The notes beneath the pieces are model-generated. The model made no database searches and was not told where the DNA came from. It worked only from the letters and a program-made list of their open reading frames with translations. Position numbers and translations under genes: made by a program. Positions 9,489 through 18,554 of a stretch of 64,000 nucleotides of DNA are shown here, in pieces. The stretch comes from CAYJBH01 sp964369445 (GTDB lineage Bacteria; Bacillota; Clostridia; Oscillospirales; Ruminococcaceae). The DNA lies in NCBI GenBank assembly GCA_964369445.1, contig CAYJFU010000002.1, positions 21,586-85,585 of the forward strand, read 5' to 3'. How positions within the stretch are numbered: position 1 is the stretch's first letter; each line of letters starts with the position of its first letter.

Positions 9489-10235
9489 ATGAGCGAAATT
9501 TCGGGCATATATGAAGGTCTGAGTTATAATGCAGTCTACGAGGACGCAAGCAGTCAAGACGTGCAACTGCAAGATTTTTTAAATCTTATGGTGGCGCAAC
9601 TGCAAAATCAGGACTTCATGAACCCTGTAAACGACACGGAATTTCTGTCTCAGATGGCGACATTTGCAACCATGCAACAGATGCAAGAGCTTGCCAGTTA
9701 CTCAAAATACAACTATACAGCAAGTATGGTCGGTAAAGAGGTGACTGTCGCAAAGTATGGCATCGGCGGCGACGTTGAGCGCGACGAGGGTATTATCGAA
9801 AAGATATCCTTTGTGGACGATGAATACCTTGTCTATGTCAACGGCAACGCCTACGGATTGCATCAGGTTATGGAAGTCAAGGCAAATGCCACGCAGGTGG
9901 AACAGCCAAAGCTTGACGCAAGCGAAATGTCACTGTTTGTGGGTACTGTTACCGACAGCACAACAGCGTTCAGCTGGACAGCACCGGCAAGCGACATCAC
10001 AGCAGAAGCAGAACTTATGTACACCGTCTACTACTCTCAAAACGAAAATATGAACACGGTGGACGAAGTAAAACAAAACGGCACTGTATACGGCGAGCAG
10101 GATAGAAGAGACCTATCCACCGAGACGATAATCGGGCTTGTGGCAGGCGAAACGTACTATATGAACGTACTCGTCAAAGACACGGAAGGAAACGAGTCGG
10201 TATACAAGGCAGCAAAAATTCAGATGTATGAGTAA
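9489..10235 (+). CDS. flgD: Flagellar hook capping protein FlgD with C-terminal Fn3-like domain
   Basis: FlgD forms the temporary cap that guides hook subunit assembly. The N-terminal ~100 residues match the family core (DFLNLMVAQLQNQD, FLSQMATFATMQQMQEL, ASMVGKEV). After a small central domain (about 100-145) the last ~95 residues read like a fibronectin type III fold (TAFSWTAPAS, TVYYS, LVAGETYYMNVLVKD). It starts 12 bases after fliK with AGAAAGGGG upstream. At 248 aa it is longer than minimal FlgD proteins because of this C-terminal extension. Confidence 0.88.
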   Translation: MSEISGIYEGLSYNAVYEDASSQDVQLQDFLNLMVAQLQNQDFMNPVNDTEFLSQMATFATMQQMQELASYSKYNYTASMVGKEVTVAKYGIGGDVERDEGIIEKISFVDDEYLVYVNGNAYGLHQVMEVKANATQVEQPKLDASEMSLFVGTVTDSTTAFSWTAPASDITAEAELMYTVYYSQNENMNTVDEVKQNGTVYGEQDRRDLSTETIIGLVAGETYYMNVLVKDTEGNESVYKAAKIQMYE

Positions 10236-10255
10236 GATCTGAATAGGAGTACGAT

Positions 10256-10639
10256 ATGAACATTATTAATCCGGCAAGCCCAAACATAGCACCGGTAAAC
10301 GCAACGCCCACAGTGCAAACGACAGGTGTCGTAAGCGACGGCGGAAGTTTTAAGGACACATTAAGGGCGAAACTGTTGGACAGCAGTAATCTTAAGCTGA
10401 CAAACCACGCAGCCGAGCGTGTCGAGCAAAGGAATATCGACATGTCGCAGGAAAACATCGAGCGGCTGAGCGAAGGTGTTAAGATTGCCGAAGAAAAGGG
10501 AATGCACGCCCCACTTATATTGATAGATAAGTCAGCATTTATCGTCAATTTGAAAAACCGTGCACTAGTCACCACAGTAAACGGTGATGAGCTTAAAAAC
10601 AACGCATTTACTAACATTGATGGCACTGTTATAGTTTAG
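10256..10639 (+). CDS. Flagellar operon protein of the flg_new (TIGR02530) type
   Basis: This 127-aa cytosolic protein has the conserved core NHAAERVEQRNIDMSQENIERL and LILIDKSAFIVNLKNRAL-like segments seen in small flagellar operon proteins found between flgD and flgE in Firmicutes. Its exact function is not established. The ATG follows an AATAGGAG ribosome site and it lies 20 bases after flgD and 70 bases before flgE. Confidence 0.82.
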   Translation: MNIINPASPNIAPVNATPTVQTTGVVSDGGSFKDTLRAKLLDSSNLKLTNHAAERVEQRNIDMSQENIERLSEGVKIAEEKGMHAPLILIDKSAFIVNLKNRALVTTVNGDELKNNAFTNIDGTVIV

Positions 10640-10709
10640 CCGGTCCTTTATGGAAGCTAATGTGACCCCGACCGCTTGACGGGTCGCGCAGTGTCTTAAA
10701 AGGAGACAT

Positions 10710-12383
10710 ATGGTAAAGAGCATGTATTCCGGTGTTGCCGGAATGAAATCCCACCAAACCCGTATGGACGTCATAGGTAACAATATCGCAAACGTCAATA
10801 CATACGGTTTTAAGGCATCAAGGGTGACGTTTCGCGATGTCTACTATCAGACAGTTAGCGGCGCATCCGAGGCCTCCACAACACGAGGCGGTGTCAACCC
10901 CAGCGCAATCGGTGCAGGTGCTAAGGTATCCAGTGTCGATCTGCTCATGAATCAGGCAAGTTTTTCCACGACCGACAGCGGTCTTGATCTTGCGATAGCA
11001 GGCGACGGATTTTTCATGGTGCAAGATCCCGACGGCAACACATTTTACACAAGAGCAGGTATGCTGAACATCGACGAGGCAGGCAACGTTGTCGATTCAA
11101 ACGGTAACTTTGTACTTGGCATATCCGGCGACCCACTTGGACGTGAGCCGTCCAACGAAAAGATTCAAATCCAATTGCCGTCGGTAGAGCCGGCAGCGGC
11201 TTCGGCAGAGGAGATAATAAACAATAAAGAGTTTACGTTTACTACTTCAAACCCAACCGGCGACAGCAATATCACCCTTAACTTCCTGTCTTCCGAAACA
11301 CTACCCGGCGGACAGTTTGCTAAAGCGGAGATAACCACCACGGGAATTGTCATAACGCTTAACGCCAACGAGACGTTTGCCAACGCTGCTGACTTTAACA
11401 CAAAGATAAATGCGGCGATAACCGAGGCCAATGATGGCGTAGAGCATCCCGCAGGTACTATCACAGTAGGGAGCAACCTGACATATGACCCGTTCCAAAA
11501 CCTGACAGGTGAGGAGATAGCCAGCAAGGATTTCGGTGTGACACTCGGTTCAATTGAAGGTTTCCCGAATGACAGCATCTTCAAAGGCGTTTCGATGAAA
11601 GTCGACAACGTCAGCTCCAACTTTGCAGGTGGTGCGATAGACACGGCGGCACTGCCTACCGTCACATATGATTCAACGTTACGAGAATTTACCATAACCG
11701 TCACGGTTGGCGGCACGGCATACACAGGCGCTGTCAAAGAGACATACGAAAACCCCGGCTCGTTGCAACTTGCAACCACCGGCACACCGGTGCAATTTAT
11801 CGAGGTAACTCACCCGGGTTTTACGGCACTCGGACAAGCAGGTGCAGGTACAGGGACATTTGACCCTGCCGATGCTACTACATTTACACCGGCTGATTTA
11901 AATTATACTGCGGCTGAGGTGACAACACCACCAACCGCAACAGCCTCAACACCCTCACAGGCGCTAGGTCTTTCATTAAAAGCAATACCGCTGACCGGCG
12001 GCACCGAGGGAGGTCCTCAGACAGTTGCAGACCTCTCGTCACTGGCTATAGCCCCCGATGGCACTATAGAGGGTATGCACCCGGAGCTTGGTAGACTCCA
12101 ACTTGGTCGCATATCCGTCGCTACGTTTGAAAATCCGCAAGGTCTGTTGCAGGCAGGCAATACGTATTTCCAAACAACGGCAAACAGTGGTGATGCTAAC
12201 TATGTAGACGCCGGTACAGGCGGAAGCGGCGCACTTGCCGCAGGTTCATTAGAGCTTTCAAACGTTGATTTAGCAAAAGAGTTTGCCGATATGATTGTTA
12301 CTCAAAGAGGTTTTCAGGCGAACTCACGACTTATAACAGTGTCCGACGAGATGCTCACAGAACTTGTAAATCTAAAACGTTAA
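10710..12383 (+). CDS. flgE: Flagellar hook protein FlgE
   Basis: FlgE builds the hook joining basal body and filament. The N-terminal rod-protein motif (MYSGVAGMKSHQTRMDVIGNN, ANVNTYGFKAS) and the C-terminal one (LSNVDLAKEFADMIVTQRGF, QANSRLITVSDEMLTELVNL) are both present. The long middle (about 160-440) holds the variable surface domains. The 557-aa length is at the long end for the family. An AAAAGGAGAC ribosome site precedes ATG 10710. Confidence 0.95.
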   Translation: MVKSMYSGVAGMKSHQTRMDVIGNNIANVNTYGFKASRVTFRDVYYQTVSGASEASTTRGGVNPSAIGAGAKVSSVDLLMNQASFSTTDSGLDLAIAGDGFFMVQDPDGNTFYTRAGMLNIDEAGNVVDSNGNFVLGISGDPLGREPSNEKIQIQLPSVEPAAASAEEIINNKEFTFTTSNPTGDSNITLNFLSSETLPGGQFAKAEITTTGIVITLNANETFANAADFNTKINAAITEANDGVEHPAGTITVGSNLTYDPFQNLTGEEIASKDFGVTLGSIEGFPNDSIFKGVSMKVDNVSSNFAGGAIDTAALPTVTYDSTLREFTITVTVGGTAYTGAVKETYENPGSLQLATTGTPVQFIEVTHPGFTALGQAGAGTGTFDPADATTFTPADLNYTAAEVTTPPTATASTPSQALGLSLKAIPLTGGTEGGPQTVADLSSLAIAPDGTIEGMHPELGRLQLGRISVATFENPQGLLQAGNTYFQTTANSGDANYVDAGTGGSGALAAGSLELSNVDLAKEFADMIVTQRGFQANSRLITVSDEMLTELVNLKR

Positions 12384-12469
12384 TGCTGCTCTTAATTATA
12401 TACTCGGCATGTAATTACATTTGTTAAGTGCAAATTTCGAAAAAATACATGCGTTTATTGCAGAGTTGT

Positions 12470-12534
12470 TTGACAAATCGGGATTTTGGCGGTAATATAT
12501 ATTAGGGCGAAAAAGCGCGAAACAATTACCGCCT
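12470..12534 (+). promoter_or_regulatory. Internal promoter and inverted repeat before flbD-motAB
   Basis: In the 194-base gap between flgE and flbD there is TTGACA (12470-12475), a 17-base spacer and TAATAT (12493-12498), a good sigma-A match. GGCGGTAAT (12488-12496), overlapping the -10 box, is repeated inverted as ATTACCGCC at 12526-12534. This could form a stem in the 5' leader or be a bipartite protein site. Confidence 0.6.
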
Positions 12535-12577
12535 AACATTCCGGCTCTAATTTAGGAAAGCTACTTGGGAAAAAACA

Positions 12578-12796
12578 ATGATAGTGTTAACAAAACTGAA
12601 TGATGATGTGTTTTTACTAAATCCGGAGCAGATAGAAACGGTGACGGCAACCCCCGACACGAGAATAAAACTTCTTTCAGGTAATATTTATATAGTAAAA
12701 GAAACGCTCCACGAGCTGGTGCAAAAAGTGATAGAATATAAACAAACGGTTTTGAAAGACGCATTTGTCAACGCGAAATCGGAACGAGATATTTAA
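12578..12796 (+). CDS. flbD: FlbD/SwrD family flagellar protein
   Basis: The 72-aa protein begins MIVLTKLNDDVFLLNPEQIE, typical of FlbD (SwrD). In Bacillus, SwrD raises flagellar motor power, probably acting through the stators. It sits directly before motA-motB, which fits that role. It lies 13 bases before motA and follows the internal promoter described at 12470. Confidence 0.9.
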   Translation: MIVLTKLNDDVFLLNPEQIETVTATPDTRIKLLSGNIYIVKETLHELVQKVIEYKQTVLKDAFVNAKSERDI

Positions 12797-12809
12797 AGGA
12801 CGTTAATTT

Positions 12810-13649
12810 ATGGATCTTTTATCAATTATCGGATTTGTGCTTGCACCGGTACTTATTATATTTGGTGTTGTATTCGTCATGCCAGATGCCGCGACAGGGA
12901 CAGAACTTGCCCTTGAATTCGGAAACTTGACGCGTTTTCTTGACATACCCAGTATCGTTATCACCATCGGCGGCACCTTTGCCGTTTTGATGGTTTCTTT
13001 TCCCGGTTCCTATTTTGCCAAAATGGGCAAACACTTAAAAATAATTTTTAAACCTGATAAATACGATCCGCTCGAGTACATCGACAGCATCGTTGATTTT
13101 GCAAAAGAGGCGAGAAGCAAAGGTTTGCTGTCGCTTGAAGATAAATTAAACCAGACAAAGGATGTATTCCTTAAAAACAGCCTTATGCTTGTTGTGGACA
13201 GCGTTGACCCCGAAAAGGTTAAGGAGTTGCTCGACAGTGAGTTACAGTACTTAGATGACAGACACGCACGTGACAGAGCATTTTACGAAAAAGGTGCAGC
13301 TTACGCACCGGCGTTCGGTATGCTCGGTACGCTCGTCGGACTTGTTAACATGCTTGCAAAGCTTGAAGACCCGTCCTCCATCGGTCCCGCTATGGCGGTT
13401 GCGTTACTTACGACATTTTACGGCAGTTTGCTTGCAAACGTGCTTTTTGCCCCGATAGCCACCAAGCTTGCGGTGCGACACGAAGAAGAATATCTGTGTA
13501 AAATGTTAATATGCGAGGGAGTCCAAGCTATACAGGCCGGTGAAAACCCCAAGTTTATCGCTGAGAAACTTATGTTACTATTGCCGGCGTCTATCGGTGG
13601 TAAAAAAGGCAAAAAGGGTAAAGCAGACAAAGAAGCTCCGGCGGAATAG
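12810..13649 (+). CDS. motA: Flagellar motor stator protein MotA
   Basis: MotA is the membrane stator subunit that turns ion flow into torque. The 279-aa sequence has the expected pattern: two N-terminal hydrophobic helices (DLLSIIGFVLAPVLIIFGVV; IVITIGGTFAVLMVSFPG), a cytoplasmic loop with charged residues that meets FliG, and two C-terminal helices (APAFGMLGTLVGLVNML; AMAVALLTTFYGSLLANVLF). The C-terminus is Lys/Gly rich. It pairs with motB 21 bases downstream. Confidence 0.94.
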   Translation: MDLLSIIGFVLAPVLIIFGVVFVMPDAATGTELALEFGNLTRFLDIPSIVITIGGTFAVLMVSFPGSYFAKMGKHLKIIFKPDKYDPLEYIDSIVDFAKEARSKGLLSLEDKLNQTKDVFLKNSLMLVVDSVDPEKVKELLDSELQYLDDRHARDRAFYEKGAAYAPAFGMLGTLVGLVNMLAKLEDPSSIGPAMAVALLTTFYGSLLANVLFAPIATKLAVRHEEEYLCKMLICEGVQAIQAGENPKFIAEKLMLLLPASIGGKKGKKGKADKEAPAE

Positions 13650-13670
13650 TGTTGACGCAGAGAGGATAGC

Positions 13671-14489
13671 ATGGCTAAAAGGAGAAATAACGGCGGCGGC
13701 GGTGGCGGTGGCGACTGGCTGGCTACATATGCGGATATGGTTACTCTGCTTATGTGTTTCTTCGTGCTACTGTTTTCTATGTCCAGTGTCAACGAGGAAA
13801 AGTTTGAAATGCTTGTACGTGCCCTTAATCCCACAGAGGCAGAACCGTCACAGATTGTCACAAACCCCGGTGAGGGCACCGATTTAGGCTCTAACGCCGG
13901 TGAAGACGGTGTACAGACCGACCCTGAGCTAAACCCTGCCACACAGGAAGAATTGCCCCGCAACATGGACGAGCTTTATAAGTTTTTGAAGGAGTATGTC
14001 GAGGAAAACAACCTACAAAGCAGTGTTACGGTAGACAAAAACGATAACTTTATATTTATACGTTTTAACGACAACCTGTTTTTCCACCCCAACCAATCCG
14101 CGCTGTTAGATTCAGCGGTACCGATATTGGATGCCATGAGTGAAGCGATGCTGTCAGCAAACGAAGATATAAGTGGCATACGCGTCAACGGTTACACAGC
14201 GGACTCACCGACCGCCTCACACATCAACGACAGAATACTGTCCTCCGACAGGGCAAATGTTGTTGCAGTTGAGTTTGACGATGTAGGAATTCCCCCATCC
14301 AAAACCGTAGCGATAGGTTATGGAAAAAACTATCCCATAGCCGATAACTCCACCGAGGAGGGGAGGGCACAAAATCGTAGGGTAGAGCTCTTGATACTTG
14401 GTTCAGGTTTTGATGCCAGCGATCCATCTACAATAGTGTCACTACAGGAATCCGGTCTTGATCCGGCGTTTAATGATCAGAGCAGTTAA
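13671..14489 (+). CDS. motB: Flagellar motor stator protein MotB
   Basis: MotB anchors the stator to peptidoglycan. The single N-terminal membrane helix carries the ion-binding aspartate in TYADMVTLLMCFFVLLFSM. After a Pro/Glu/Thr-rich plug region (about 55-95), an OmpA-like peptidoglycan-binding domain fills the C-terminal half (IRVNGYTAD, AQNRRVELLIL). The glycine run GGGGGGG near the N-terminus is unusual but in frame. It is followed by fliM without the fliL gene often found between them. Confidence 0.93.
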   Translation: MAKRRNNGGGGGGGDWLATYADMVTLLMCFFVLLFSMSSVNEEKFEMLVRALNPTEAEPSQIVTNPGEGTDLGSNAGEDGVQTDPELNPATQEELPRNMDELYKFLKEYVEENNLQSSVTVDKNDNFIFIRFNDNLFFHPNQSALLDSAVPILDAMSEAMLSANEDISGIRVNGYTADSPTASHINDRILSSDRANVVAVEFDDVGIPPSKTVAIGYGKNYPIADNSTEEGRAQNRRVELLILGSGFDASDPSTIVSLQESGLDPAFNDQSS

Positions 14490-14564
14490 TAAAAAATGCA
14501 CAGCGGTTTATAATACTTATTACCGGCTGTCTACCTATAAAAACGTTAGAAAGGAGGGATGAAC

Positions 14565-15569
14565 TTGGCTGATGTTTTGTCGCAAAGTCAAATAGATGCA
14601 CTACTAAAAGGAATAAGTTCGGGCGAGCCGGCGGAGACAATGGAAGAAGTGCCAACCACTGCCGATGGCAGAAAGGTCAGGGATTACGACTTTAAATCTC
14701 CGAAAAAGTTTACAAAGGAACAGCTGAAGCTTATTAACAATCTCCACGAAAACTTCGGACGGCAACTTTCAACATATTTTTCCACTTTGCTAAGAACGTT
14801 TTGTGAAGCTAAGGTGATGCAGGTTGAAGAGCAACGGTACTACGAGTTTAACAATGCCTTGCAAGATAACACCATGATAAGCCTTTTTGACATAAAGCCG
14901 GAAAATGAAAAACTAGATGAAATGACCATTTTAGTGGAATTTTCAAGCACCATTGCATATAGCATAATTGACAGGCTTTTGGGCGGCGTCGGCATAGATA
15001 ACGACCTTGAACGCGAGATGACCGACATGGAGCGCAATATAATGGAGACGGTGCTCGCTCGAATGGACTCGAATATCAAAGAGGCATGGGAGACATACCT
15101 GCCTATCAGTGCAAAACTTTCCTCCATTGAAACAAACCCACGACTTTTACAGCTTTTTTCACCTGAGGATTCAGTAGTAATCGTACTGATGGAGCTGACA
15201 CTTCAAGACTTACACGGAACATTGACACTATGCTTGCCTACTAACGATTTAGAAGGGCTATTGCTGGAATTTATACCAAAGTACATGCGCTCCGGTGTTA
15301 AAAACAAGGCCAACTCCGTTAAGGGAAATGAGCGTAAAGAGAGTATCGAGACGATGCTTGAGTCGGCAGATATTTCCATGAATGTGGTTTTTGACACAAT
15401 AGAACTTCAACTTGTTGATATATTACGCTTGCAACCGAATGATGTGATACCGCTAAACAAACCACTTGACAGTGAAGTGGAGATTGTAATTGATAAAAAA
15501 CCTTACTTTAAGGGAACTTTAGGCCAAACCAAGAGCAAAAAAGCGGTGCGGATAAATAATATTTTATGA
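14565..15569 (+). CDS. fliM: Flagellar motor switch protein FliM
   Basis: FliM forms the C-ring and binds phospho-CheY. The N-terminus LADVLSQSQIDALLKG is the conserved CheY-binding motif, which places the start at TTG 14565, seven bases after GGAGG; the ATG at 14559 touches the ribosome site and is less likely. The middle CheC-like domain and the C-terminal SPOA domain (LGQTKSKKAVRI) follow. The length is 334 aa. It overlaps the frame of the next gene's leader by a few bases. Confidence 0.94.
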   Translation: MADVLSQSQIDALLKGISSGEPAETMEEVPTTADGRKVRDYDFKSPKKFTKEQLKLINNLHENFGRQLSTYFSTLLRTFCEAKVMQVEEQRYYEFNNALQDNTMISLFDIKPENEKLDEMTILVEFSSTIAYSIIDRLLGGVGIDNDLEREMTDMERNIMETVLARMDSNIKEAWETYLPISAKLSSIETNPRLLQLFSPEDSVVIVLMELTLQDLHGTLTLCLPTNDLEGLLLEFIPKYMRSGVKNKANSVKGNERKESIETMLESADISMNVVFDTIELQLVDILRLQPNDVIPLNKPLDSEVEIVIDKKPYFKGTLGQTKSKKAVRINNIL

Positions 15570-15583
15570 TAAGGGAAGGACAT

Positions 15584-16675
15584 ATGTCAGAAAATAAAAT
15601 TCTTACTGAGATGCAGCTCAGTGCAATCGGAGAGGTGATGAATATCAGCATGGGTAGTGCGGCAACTGCCATATCCACTATGCTGGATCGTCAGGTTAAC
15701 ATCACAACACCGACTGTTGATATTATCAAGATGGGTGATGCCAACTATAAGGGTTTAGAGCCGGCAATGCTCATTAAAATAGTCTACACGACGGGCATAA
15801 ACGGCTCCAACGTCATGGCGTTTAAGCAGAGCGATATGCAGCTTATACTAAATCAACTCATGGGCATTGAGGCTGAGCCGGATGATAACTTTGAGTTTGA
15901 TGAGCTTAGCATAAGTGCCGCCTGTGAAGTCATGAACCAGATGATGGGCGCTTCGGCTACTGCTCTTTCCAACTTCCTCAATCGCAGTGTTGATATTTCA
16001 CCGCCTACAGCGCAACTCATGGATGAAGATAACACCGTGATGTCACTACTGGGTATTGAGCCGGAAGAGACTATAATAACGGTTCTGTTCTCTCTTGAAA
16101 TAGTCGGCATAACCAAAAGTGAATTTATGAGCGTGCTGACGGTGGATCTTGCAAAAGAGATTGTTTCCAACTTCTTAGGTGAGGACGATACACCTACGCA
16201 GCAGCCTGCACCTGAACCGGCACCAGCCCCTGCACCTGTTCCAGCACCTGCACCTGCTCCTGCTCCAACACCAGCACCTGCACCGCCCCCTGTGGCGTCT
16301 GCACCGGCACCGATGCCGGTTATGGTAGCTCCGCCACCACCTCCACCACAGAATGTAAAACCGGTGGAATTTCCGACGTTTGATGTACCACAGGTGGTGG
16401 AAGTGCCGAGCGGCAATATGAACCTGCTTATGAATGTACCGCTTACCATTTCGGTTGAAATAGGCAAGACCAAGCGCAAGATAAAAGATATAATGGAGTT
16501 CACTCAAGGCACGGTATTAGAGCTTGAAAAACAAGCCGGCGCACCAGTCGATATCGTCGTAAACGGTCAGCTAATGGCTAAAGGCGATGTCGTGGTTATA
16601 GATGACAATTTTGGTGTACGTATTACAGAGATTGTTAATGTCAAGGACGTTGTAAACAATCTAAACAACATTTAA
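15584..16675 (+). CDS. fliY: Flagellar motor switch phosphatase FliY (CheC domains plus FliN)
   Basis: FliY is both a C-ring component and a CheY-P phosphatase. In order: a CheC-like N-terminal half with two active-site segments (IGEVMNISMGSAATAIS; AACEVMNQMMGASATALS), a Pro/Ala-rich linker at about residues 205-260 (DNA 16197-16345) and a FliN-type SPOA domain (VPLTISVEIGKTKRKIKDI). ATG 15584 follows AAGGGAAGG; the frame opens 18 bases earlier at 15566 but without a better ribosome site. It precedes cheY, its substrate. Confidence 0.94.
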   Translation: MSENKILTEMQLSAIGEVMNISMGSAATAISTMLDRQVNITTPTVDIIKMGDANYKGLEPAMLIKIVYTTGINGSNVMAFKQSDMQLILNQLMGIEAEPDDNFEFDELSISAACEVMNQMMGASATALSNFLNRSVDISPPTAQLMDEDNTVMSLLGIEPEETIITVLFSLEIVGITKSEFMSVLTVDLAKEIVSNFLGEDDTPTQQPAPEPAPAPAPVPAPAPAPAPTPAPAPPPVASAPAPMPVMVAPPPPPPQNVKPVEFPTFDVPQVVEVPSGNMNLLMNVPLTISVEIGKTKRKIKDIMEFTQGTVLELEKQAGAPVDIVVNGQLMAKGDVVVIDDNFGVRITEIVNVKDVVNNLNNI

Positions 16676-16690
16676 TAGGAGAAATTAGTA

Positions 16691-17053
16691 ATGAGCAAAA
16701 AAATTATGATTGTGGACGATGCAGCTTTTATGAGAATGATGATTAAAGATACTTTGTCCAAAAACGGCTACTCCGAGCTTATTGAAGCACAGGACGGCCA
16801 GATTGCGTTTGATACCTACCAGGTTGAAAAGCCCGATCTTGTAATCATGGACATTACTATGCCCAACATGGACGGTCTGCAGGCACTGCAATCCATCAAG
16901 AGCTTTGACCCCAACGCAAAGATTGTAATGTGTAGCGCTATGGGTCAGGAGGCAATGGTCGTTGATGCTATACGTTTTGGTGCACTTGACTTTATAGTAA
17001 AACCCTTCAAACCGGACAGAATATTACAGACGGTATCTAAAGTGTTCGGATAA
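16691..17053 (+). CDS. cheY: Chemotaxis response regulator CheY
   Basis: This is a 120-aa single-domain receiver that carries phosphate from CheA to the flagellar switch. The acidic pocket (IVDDAAFMR), phospho-acceptor Asp (VIMDITMPNMDG), Thr/Ser switch region (MCSAMGQE) and conserved Lys (VKPF) are all present. No output domain follows. It lies 16 bases after fliY. No cheA, cheW or cheB is present in this window. Confidence 0.95.
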   Translation: MSKKIMIVDDAAFMRMMIKDTLSKNGYSELIEAQDGQIAFDTYQVEKPDLVIMDITMPNMDGLQALQSIKSFDPNAKIVMCSAMGQEAMVVDAIRFGALDFIVKPFKPDRILQTVSKVFG

Positions 17054-17077
17054 ATGCTATCTACATTAAGGATGTAA

Positions 17078-17443
17078 ATGGAATTATTGCAACTGCTCGG
17101 CATGTTGGTTGTGTTGGTTGGTGTGCTGTTTTTGACATACTATACAACACGGTTTATTGCACGCTCTTATACGTTTAAAGGTAGCACGGGTAACATAAAA
17201 CTTGTCGATCGCACAAATTTGGCACCCGACAAGTCGCTTGTCATAGTCAAAGCCGCGCAAAAAGCATTTCTTATTTCTATCACTAAAGATAGGGTGGAGC
17301 TGATAAGTGAACTTGACAGCGCCCTAGTAAACGAGCCGGAAACTATCGGCACGGGGTCGGATTTTACGGCCATACTAAAGAAAGTTGTCAAGGAAAAAAC
17401 CGGACTTAGCTTACCGAAAAAGGAAGAGGAGAATGACAGTTAA
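17078..17443 (+). CDS. fliO: Flagellar biosynthetic protein FliO (FliZ)
   Basis: This is a 121-aa membrane protein with one N-terminal helix (LLGMLVVLVGVLFLTYYTTRFIA region) and a small cytoplasmic domain (NIKLVDRTNLAPDKSLVIV, KAFLISIT) typical of FliO. It stabilises FliP assembly in the export gate. Its end overlaps the start of fliP, suggesting coupled translation. Confidence 0.88.
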   Translation: MELLQLLGMLVVLVGVLFLTYYTTRFIARSYTFKGSTGNIKLVDRTNLAPDKSLVIVKAAQKAFLISITKDRVELISELDSALVNEPETIGTGSDFTAILKKVVKEKTGLSLPKKEEENDS

Positions 17444-18242
17444 AAAATCGGAGCATTTTTTCAAAAAAAAGTCTGTCAGGATAACTCTTTTACTGCTAAC
17501 AACATGCTTGATTCTTATAACGCTATCCCCAAACATTTTGGCGAACGCAGGTCTTGACATAGAGCTTACAACCACGGCAGAGGGCGACAACACCCTTGGC
17601 ACCATAGAGGTTATGGTGCTGCTGACGACAATAACCCTCTTGCCGTCAATGCTATTGTTGATGACCAGTTTTACAAGGATAGTCATTGTGCTGTCTTTTG
17701 TGCGACAGGCTATAGGTACACAGCAAACACCTCCGAATCAGGTGCTACTGGGGCTTGCGCTATTTTTGTCGCTTTTTATAATGACACCCGTTATAAGCGA
17801 GATAAACACCGTTGCGTATGAGCCGTATGTCAACAACGAGATAACCACCGAAGAAGCATTGTCAGCGGCACAGGTACCACTAAAAGAATTTATGTTAAAG
17901 CAGACGCACGAGCCTGATTTGGATCTGTTCTTACAGTTGAGCAGAACAGAGTTGCCACCGGAATTCGACATAACAAATCAAGACTCACAGCTGAGCTTAG
18001 GTCTTGAGGTTATAGTGCCGGCATTTGTTACAAGCGAGTTGCGCCGCGCCTTTACCATAGGTTTTTTGCTGTTTATACCGTTTTTAATAGTGGATATTGT
18101 TGTTGCCTCGACGCTTATGTCTATGGGTATGATGATGCTTCCGCCCTCCATGATATCTTTGCCGTTTAAACTGCTCATATTTGTGCTTGTTGACGGTTGG
18201 GGTCTAATAATGGAAATGTTGGCACAAAGCTTTATACTTTAG
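17433..18242 (+). CDS. fliP: Flagellar export gate protein FliP
   Basis: FliP is the main subunit of the FliP5Q4R1 export pore. ATG 17433 follows GGAAGAGGAG inside the end of fliO; the N-terminus carries a cleavable-looking signal/helix (SVRITLLLLTTCLILITL). The family core is clear: TTITLLPSMLLLMTSFTRI, VVLSFVRQAIG-like segment, QTPPNQVLLGLALFLS, and the C-terminal MGMMMLPPSMISLPFKLLIF. The length is 269 aa. Confidence 0.95.
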   Translation: MTVKKSEHFFKKKSVRITLLLLTTCLILITLSPNILANAGLDIELTTTAEGDNTLGTIEVMVLLTTITLLPSMLLLMTSFTRIVIVLSFVRQAIGTQQTPPNQVLLGLALFLSLFIMTPVISEINTVAYEPYVNNEITTEEALSAAQVPLKEFMLKQTHEPDLDLFLQLSRTELPPEFDITNQDSQLSLGLEVIVPAFVTSELRRAFTIGFLLFIPFLIVDIVVASTLMSMGMMMLPPSMISLPFKLLIFVLVDGWGLIMEMLAQSFIL

Positions 18243-18276
18243 TCATACAAGTTAAATAACTAAATAAGGGGGGCAG

Positions 18277-18543
18277 TTGTTAGATCAATCTCAGATTTTA
18301 GACATAATGCGCGAAGCGGTCTCGGTGGCGTTAAGGCTTGCCGTGCCGTTGTTGGCTGTCAGCCTCGGTGTCGGATTGTTTATCGCCATATTTCAAGCCG
18401 CAACGCAGATACATGAGCAAACGCTGACATTTGTGCCGAAATTATTGGTTATTACCATGCTTTTACTGCTGGGTGGATCCTATATGATGAACACGCTCAT
18501 TGAGTTTATACAGCAACTTTTTGACATAATGAGCAGCATGTGA
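18277..18543 (+). CDS. fliQ: Flagellar export gate protein FliQ
   Basis: This is an 88-aa protein with two membrane helices (AVPLLAVSLGVGLFIAIFQA; LLVITMLLLLGGSYMM) and the family segment ATQIHEQTLTFVPKL. It starts at TTG 18277, four bases after the run AAGGGGGG. It is part of the pore with FliP and FliR; genes lie in the usual P-Q-R order. Confidence 0.93.
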   Translation: MLDQSQILDIMREAVSVALRLAVPLLAVSLGVGLFIAIFQAATQIHEQTLTFVPKLLVITMLLLLGGSYMMNTLIEFIQQLFDIMSSM

Positions 18544-18554
18544 GCAGGTAGTGA

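Noticed and set aside
11165..11785. Long minus-strand open frame inside flgE (206 codons)
   Set aside because: It is a shadow of the well-supported flgE gene, with no domain similarity and no ribosome site.
16197..16345. Short repeats rich in CCTGCACC that might look like a tandem repeat or CRISPR-like array
   Set aside because: They encode the in-frame Pro/Ala linker of FliY; the units are irregular and have no spacers. No CRISPR array or cas gene is seen in the window.
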